Origin: Hyalella azteca
Taxonomy: Eukaryota; Arthropoda; Malacostraca; Amphipoda; Hyalellidae
Assembly: GCF_000764305.2 (NCBI RefSeq)
Contig: NW_025930738.1
Span: 464,014 to 528,013, forward strand
Direction of reading: 5' to 3'
DNA: 64,000 bases
The first letter of the stretch is position 1. Each line of letters starts with the position of its first letter. Under the pieces are notes generated by a model. It had not been told where the DNA came from. It saw only the letters and a program-made list of their open reading frames with translations, and searched no databases. Positions 61,201 to 64,000 of this stretch are shown here, in pieces. Position numbers and translations under genes: made by a program.

Positions 61201-64000
61201 CTTCATCAGCGTGGCTCAAGCGCTCCAAGATCTCGCAAAATTGTCGTGTTTGATGTTCAGCACGCGATGTCCGAGAGGTTGGCGTGTTAGCGATGCAGGT
61301 CTGAGCCTGACGCCCATTCCTCAAACACTTTACGGCAAAATCTTCATCTAATAACAGGGACTCAGCTCCTAAGACTTGAGAACAGTCGAGCCGAGCACTT
61401 AGCTTCTCAACTGATGGCAGAGTTTCAATCAAGGCCCCGCATGCAAATAACAGCAAATTCAAAGTTCAAGGTTTGTCAAACGCCTTAAGAAATTCCATCA
61501 CGCATTTTGGCTTTGTTCTGACTGTAGCAGGAGATTTTGATTCAAATCTACACTTACACTTAAGATTAGAAACTTTGAGATAAAAAACTTTTCTGCAGAT
61601 GTGGCCATTCAAAAAAAAATAATGGAGCAGCTCTAATGATGTTCATAAAAATATCAGGCGCAATACATGTGTTTGAGTAAATTTTTCACGCCAAATGCAC
61701 GGAAGGAAGGTTAATTACGACTGTAAAATAAACAATCTCTCACTTACAATCTCTGATGGATATACTGGTACAAGATATTCCCATGTTACTTGATTCAATC
61801 ATGAACAAGCTACAAACGAATGTTTTGATCGAAATCTTACCCATTTTGCAAAGCCTTTTAGGAACGAATTAAAATGAGTGTCTTCATGTGGTGATAATTG
61901 TTGGAACTACACCACAAATTTGTTCAATAAAAACACAATTCATAGTCTTTCATTGATCAGAAAATTTCTTCAAAACCTACTCCCGTGTACTCCTGTGGAT
62001 TTTCCTGCTCACCTAATGTATAAGCAAAGCATAATTAATATTACATGGACAAAGATAGTTTTGCTGATCATCGACGCACCGCGACAACTAATTGGACGAA
62101 AATTCAAAAGAAGAACATTGATCGAAGCGACTCTTGAAAATATTTGCTTTACAAAATTTGTAGGATAAACCAAATTGTCTTCTTCGCGGTGAAAATAATA
62201 GTGGATAAAACTTGAACAATTAGAAAGAGAACTAAAAATTTATTTAGTTTCCTCTTGAGAAGAAAATGTTGTGCAATTGAATTTTGCTCTTCGAATAAGA
62301 AGTAAACTCAATATATCTAAGGCACTGACCATGGCGCAGACTTTTATGGTGTGAAGGTTGCGAGTCTCGTAGTCGAGCGTGGCGACGAGGGTGATGGAAC
62401 CGCGGATCTCGCTTGATGAGACCAGCCTGCCGGTGATGCGGAAATGGTGGGAAGTGTCGCCCTGCCAAGAAAAATTATCCTTTATTATATAAGACAAGTT
62501 ATTACAATTATATGATTTTTTTATTTTCAAATTTGCTTTATCAAAACAAATAGAAAATTCATATTTGCTTCATCGAAACAAATAAATATTATTGACTTAT
62601 GAACACACTTTATTAAGCCAACTTTTGTTCTATCCAAATGATGATCTGAAAAAAACCGCAGCGACACAAAGACAATTGAATAGGGTAAAGAAAAATGTGT
62701 TTCGACTATATCTTAGTCTGTGGGAGGAAAATAAGTTTGTGTTGCTGCTTATATTGTTAATACTGGCAATCGTCTAGTTACCTAGACGATGTCATGAGTA
62801 CATTTTATTAATGTTCTAAATTTTATTCCAAAAATTCGTTGGTCTTATCAAAAAAGTTCAAGCTTGGAAAAATTCGAAGTCTAGTTTTTATCTAATTTGA
62901 TCTTCAATGAAAATGAAAGAAGTAATTTAAAAGTGTAGACATGTGAAGAAATTTTGAAACGCACTATCATCGCGCACTAACCCGCAACAAGACTTTAATT
63001 GACATTCATTTAGCCAAGCGAAAAATCGTGCATCACGCACCAGAGAAAAATTATCTGCGACCAACTGCTGAGGCACATAATGGGAACATAAACGTATGAT
63101 AAAAGCAAATTGCTCCAAAAGTATTATGTTACTACTGTAAAGAATCATACTTAATTGTGAAACATTGGATAAAATTGCAGGAGTTACCCTTCAGAACGAA
63201 GTCTGGCATTACAATACTATATCTATGCAGAAAAAATATGTGCATTAACTTAATAGGTTGGCGCCAAGGCTGCAAAGCTCATTAGGACCTGTGCTGCAGT
63301 GGAATTAATAGCACGTCAGAACAAGGTTAGCCAATGGCGCCGTGACCTTCGCCAATAGACGTAGCGAATAAAAGTCCGACGCCGTCCTTGGTTCTACACG
63401 CGAATAACTGAATGCCTTATCAGTTAATGAGAATTTTATTTAATTAGATGTGCATGGGTCCTTTTGCGCAATAATTTTCCTCTTCTCTTGTTGCATATTT
63501 AGATAATGAATTCCTCATTTGCTGGTGTTATAATATCTGTGGAATATATGATGATAGGACAAATGTTATGAAGATTACTCTAATTTTTTAATTAATCCAA
63601 ATTAATATTTGTAAAATCAGTTTAATTTAATCGATGAATATTTTCCACATTTTTTATTGATTACTCATTATTATAGAAAAGAAAAACGCCAAGCAAAATT
63701 TGCCTGAAATTTACACTAAATCAGACAAAAATTGTGTCGCTTACTTCTCGCTAAATGAGAGTCTACAATATGTTGCTCGTGAATATAGACTTATTCTCTT
63801 ATCTTTTACGGCAAATATACGAGTCTCTGTCAAAATATTGATTGCTCAGTGATCCCAGCGAAATATCAGTACCGCACGAAGAACTCCAAGTTTCTTCGCT
63901 GTGGCAGCGTTAGTTCATCGATCTGATATCCAATATGCGCTGCAATCTACTTACGAGGATGTCGAACTCGATGAAGGACGAGGACTGCCTCTTGCGCACA
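41413..64000 (-). CDS. Transmembrane cadherin, 5'-truncated by window edge (17 exons)
   Basis: Exons chained on the minus strand: 64000-63955, 62461-62330, 57040-57002, 53783-53643, 52665-52542, 52040-51848, 51493-51403, 48643-48491, 48262-48104, 47856-47703, 47261-46951, 46297-46171, 45550-45438, 44674-44565, 44029-43912, 43556-43417, 43242-41413. All junctions are GT-AG and every phase matches. The product has part of one and then four cadherin repeats, each marked by calcium-binding signatures (LDYE, DVQDEPPVF, DTNDNPPVF, DVNDEVPKF, DREK). A membrane-proximal domain without calcium motifs, one transmembrane helix and a cytoplasmic tail of about 610 aa follow. It should mediate calcium-dependent adhesion at the cell surface. 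The repeat style resembles arthropod non-classical cadherins (Cad87A, Cad86C, Cad99C/PCDH15 or CDH23 relatives); I cannot decide which. The last exon contains an apparent frameshift. Confidence 0.9.
43417..43556 (-). other. Cadherin transmembrane exon
   Basis: Encodes QLESANSSYVAWVAVLCIML followed by ALIIVILLCCCLCAGCPLYRG. One hydrophobic helix of about 25 residues runs into a Cys-rich juxtamembrane stretch (CCCLCAGC) suited to palmitoylation. Phase 0 at the acceptor, phase 2 at the donor. Confidence 0.92.
43912..44674 (-). other. Cadherin exons 44674-44565 and 44029-43912: membrane-proximal domain
   Basis: Encodes QSTLDLLTGGRTNIQSVAPY, YEGFG and, after a phase-2 junction, ALVRTRVNNFIDVHAIQNQL and INITNYPLL. 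No calcium motifs are present. The arrangement resembles the membrane-adjacent domain found in CDH23/PCDH15-type and Bt-receptor-type cadherins. The sequon NITN may be glycosylated. Confidence 0.8.
44739..44883. mobile_element. MITE, second copy of the 6.4-kb element
   Basis: Starts GGGCCTATACTTTCAAAA, ends TTTTGAAAGTATGCCCCC. The interior matches 6391-6535 (GTTAAGAGATCGTAAGTTCA, ATCATTGACGGCCTTTCGAG, ATCCACCAATCA). It lies in the intron just upstream of the membrane-proximal-domain exon. Confidence 0.88.
45438..46297 (-). other. Cadherin exons 46297-46171 and 45550-45438: end of last EC
   Basis: Encodes VITLSVRAYDLG joined at phase 1 to NPQLSDRVLVKIY, then TKEFVESLMTFILPMSEPEA leading into the membrane-proximal domain. 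The donor of the first exon (CTCG|GTGAGT at 46171/46170) abuts a minisatellite made from this exon's own 3' end. Confidence 0.88.
45921..46170. repeat. 50-bp tandem repeat derived from an exon end with its splice donor, five copies
   Basis: Five near-identical 50-bp units (45921-45970, 45971-46020, 46021-46070, 46071-46120, 46121-46170) follow the true exon end at 46171. On the minus strand, units carry GTGATCACCCTGAGAGCCAA, then TGATCTCG|GTGAGTTGTTGAC; four of the five keep the complete CTCG|GTGAGT donor. The leftmost unit retains the exon-like CTGAGCGTTCGCGCC. Reading beyond the true donor meets an in-frame TGA within about 25 bases. Confidence 0.92.
46951..47856 (-). other. Cadherin exons 47856-47703 and 47261-46951: EC repeat ending DVNDEVPKF and start of the last EC
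   Basis: Encodes VTATDKDSGSYGSVRYTRL, LDPITGVISCAT, FDREKSA joined to EYQLTVEARDDDGSGNSATA, LRVRDVNDEVPKF, then the first half of the final repeat (EFYTGVMEPN, VVEATDADAEEPNN). The final repeat lacks a typical LDxE segment, as often seen in membrane-proximal repeats. Confidence 0.88.
48104..51493 (-). other. Cadherin exons 51493-51403, 48643-48491, 48262-48104: EC repeat ending DTNDNPPVF
   Basis: Encodes YTGEIRENSPPGSQVYF (strand A with the xEx calcium glutamate), VSLEDK joined to GVRGVFSLSIEGDDDIFTVS, LLDFETIKSV and ITVNILDTNDNPPVF. For exon 51493-51403 the donor at 51403 was chosen because it restores the usual D-K-G-x-x-G-V-F consensus; in-frame alternatives GTAAGT (upstream) and GTGACT (downstream) exist. 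The intron 51402-48644 contains the TTAA element. Confidence 0.82.
49258..49635. mobile_element. TTAA-flanked MITE, 378 bp
   Basis: Perfect 18-bp inverted ends TTAAGGGGACCGACCGGG and CCCGGTCGGTCCCCTTAA. Interior segments match the larger element at 31706-32796 (GAAAACGTGAAATTC, TAGAAAACGGC, CAGTGGTACC-TTGGA). It lies in a cadherin intron. Confidence 0.9.
51848..52665 (-). other. Cadherin exons 52665-52542 and 52040-51848: next EC repeat
   Basis: Phases 0/1 and 1/2. Encodes GDVLVQLVAKDGDQGDPRPI (a typical DGDxGxPRxI calcium site) through VTAEEV and FVLVDSDLPLPKFVF. The middle is unusually rich in Met, Glu and Thr (repeated VTMEETI/MVTMEPI/LMTVTAEE). Confidence 0.85.
53784..57001 (-). other. 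Cadherin intron, otherwise featureless
   Basis: Apart from the candidate exon at 54395-54532, I see only AT-rich sequence and short plus-strand open frames (55192-55531, 55713-55919, 56022-56243) without recognisable motifs. Confidence 0.6.
54395..54532 (-). other. Candidate cassette exon in the cadherin gene (46 codons)
   Basis: Between a TTTTTAG acceptor (before 54532) and a GT donor (GTAGGG after 54395), the minus strand encodes ELFTNSARNLTVNLSRDEEC followed by AEEPSFRVRPDDYPAYNYYR and CRLQRS. It has protein-like codon use amid AT-rich intron. At 138 nt and phase 0 on both sides, it could insert between exons 57040-57002 and 53783-53643 without a frameshift. The canonical repeat is complete without it. 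A stronger donor, GTCAGT at 54398, would break the frame. It could equally be an exon relic or belong to another transcript. Confidence 0.4.
59715..60068. repeat. Degenerate tandem repeat, GTTATTGAGAGTTATTT-type
   Basis: About a dozen degenerate copies of a 24-30 bp unit containing TTATTGAGAGTTATTTGGTG, in the cadherin intron between 62330 and 57040. Confidence 0.8.
61075..61320. repeat. Three degenerate direct repeats of about 60-70 bp
   Basis: Each copy contains a TCCGAGATCTTGTCG-like core, GTGATG-GCA and ACTTCATCAG. GC-richer than the surrounding intron. No conserved coding frame. Confidence 0.6.

Larger units (their letters stand above)
53643..64000 (-). other. Cadherin exons 1-4 of those visible: EC repeat ending DVQDEPPVF
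   Basis: Four exons (64000-63955, 62461-62330, 57040-57002, 53783-53643), all phase 0, encode one cadherin repeat. Landmarks are FIEFDIL, GDTSHHFRITG, GSITLVATLDYETR, the 39-nt exon MMEPPDYTPIYVE, and DTRNIACVGLSIAVGDVQDE. The third exon is a microexon flanked by introns of 5.3 and 3.2 kb. The large introns contain mostly AT-rich sequence, a run of GTTATTGAG repeats (59.7-60.1 kb) and nothing else recognised. Confidence 0.85.

Noticed and set aside
63330..63380. Plus-strand promoter-like cluster (two CCAAT motifs and AATAAAAG)
   Set aside because: No downstream exon or start codon with signal peptide was found, and the position is inside a cadherin intron.

Overview
This looks like arthropod nuclear DNA, possibly crustacean. 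It is AT-rich, with compact GT-AG exons, long introns, dense minisatellites, small inverted-repeat transposons, a Penelope-like retroelement fragment and a mariner fragment. No prokaryotic gene organisation is present. The clade is my inference and cannot be settled from this window.

Layout: (1) 1-3031, minus strand: the 5' part of a small secreted-protein gene, running off the left edge, with a TATA promoter at its right end. (2) 3.1-33.5 kb: a gene-poor stretch of minisatellites, transposon remnants and at least three eroded direct copies of one segmental-duplication unit. (3) 33.67-36.56 kb, plus strand: a complete six-exon paralogue of gene 1 (247 aa, secreted). (4) 36.6-41.1 kb: intergenic. 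(5) 41.4-64.0 kb, minus strand: the 3' two-thirds of a large transmembrane cadherin gene. Seventeen exons can be chained with matching phases: five cadherin repeats, a membrane-proximal domain, one transmembrane helix and a cytoplasmic tail of about 610 aa. The gene runs off the right edge.

The most interesting biology is the pair of secreted paralogues. They share a non-coding first exon, phase-0 introns, a TATA+CCAAT promoter and a core whose C...G..D....L/I signature resembles insect odorant/pheromone-binding proteins, though the cysteine layout is not classical. Between them lie collinear segmental duplicates that may be the remains of the tandem duplication that produced the family. In the cadherin gene, the last exon carries an apparent 1-nt frameshift, one splice-donor region has been amplified into a 50-bp minisatellite, and a possible in-frame cassette exon lies in an intron.
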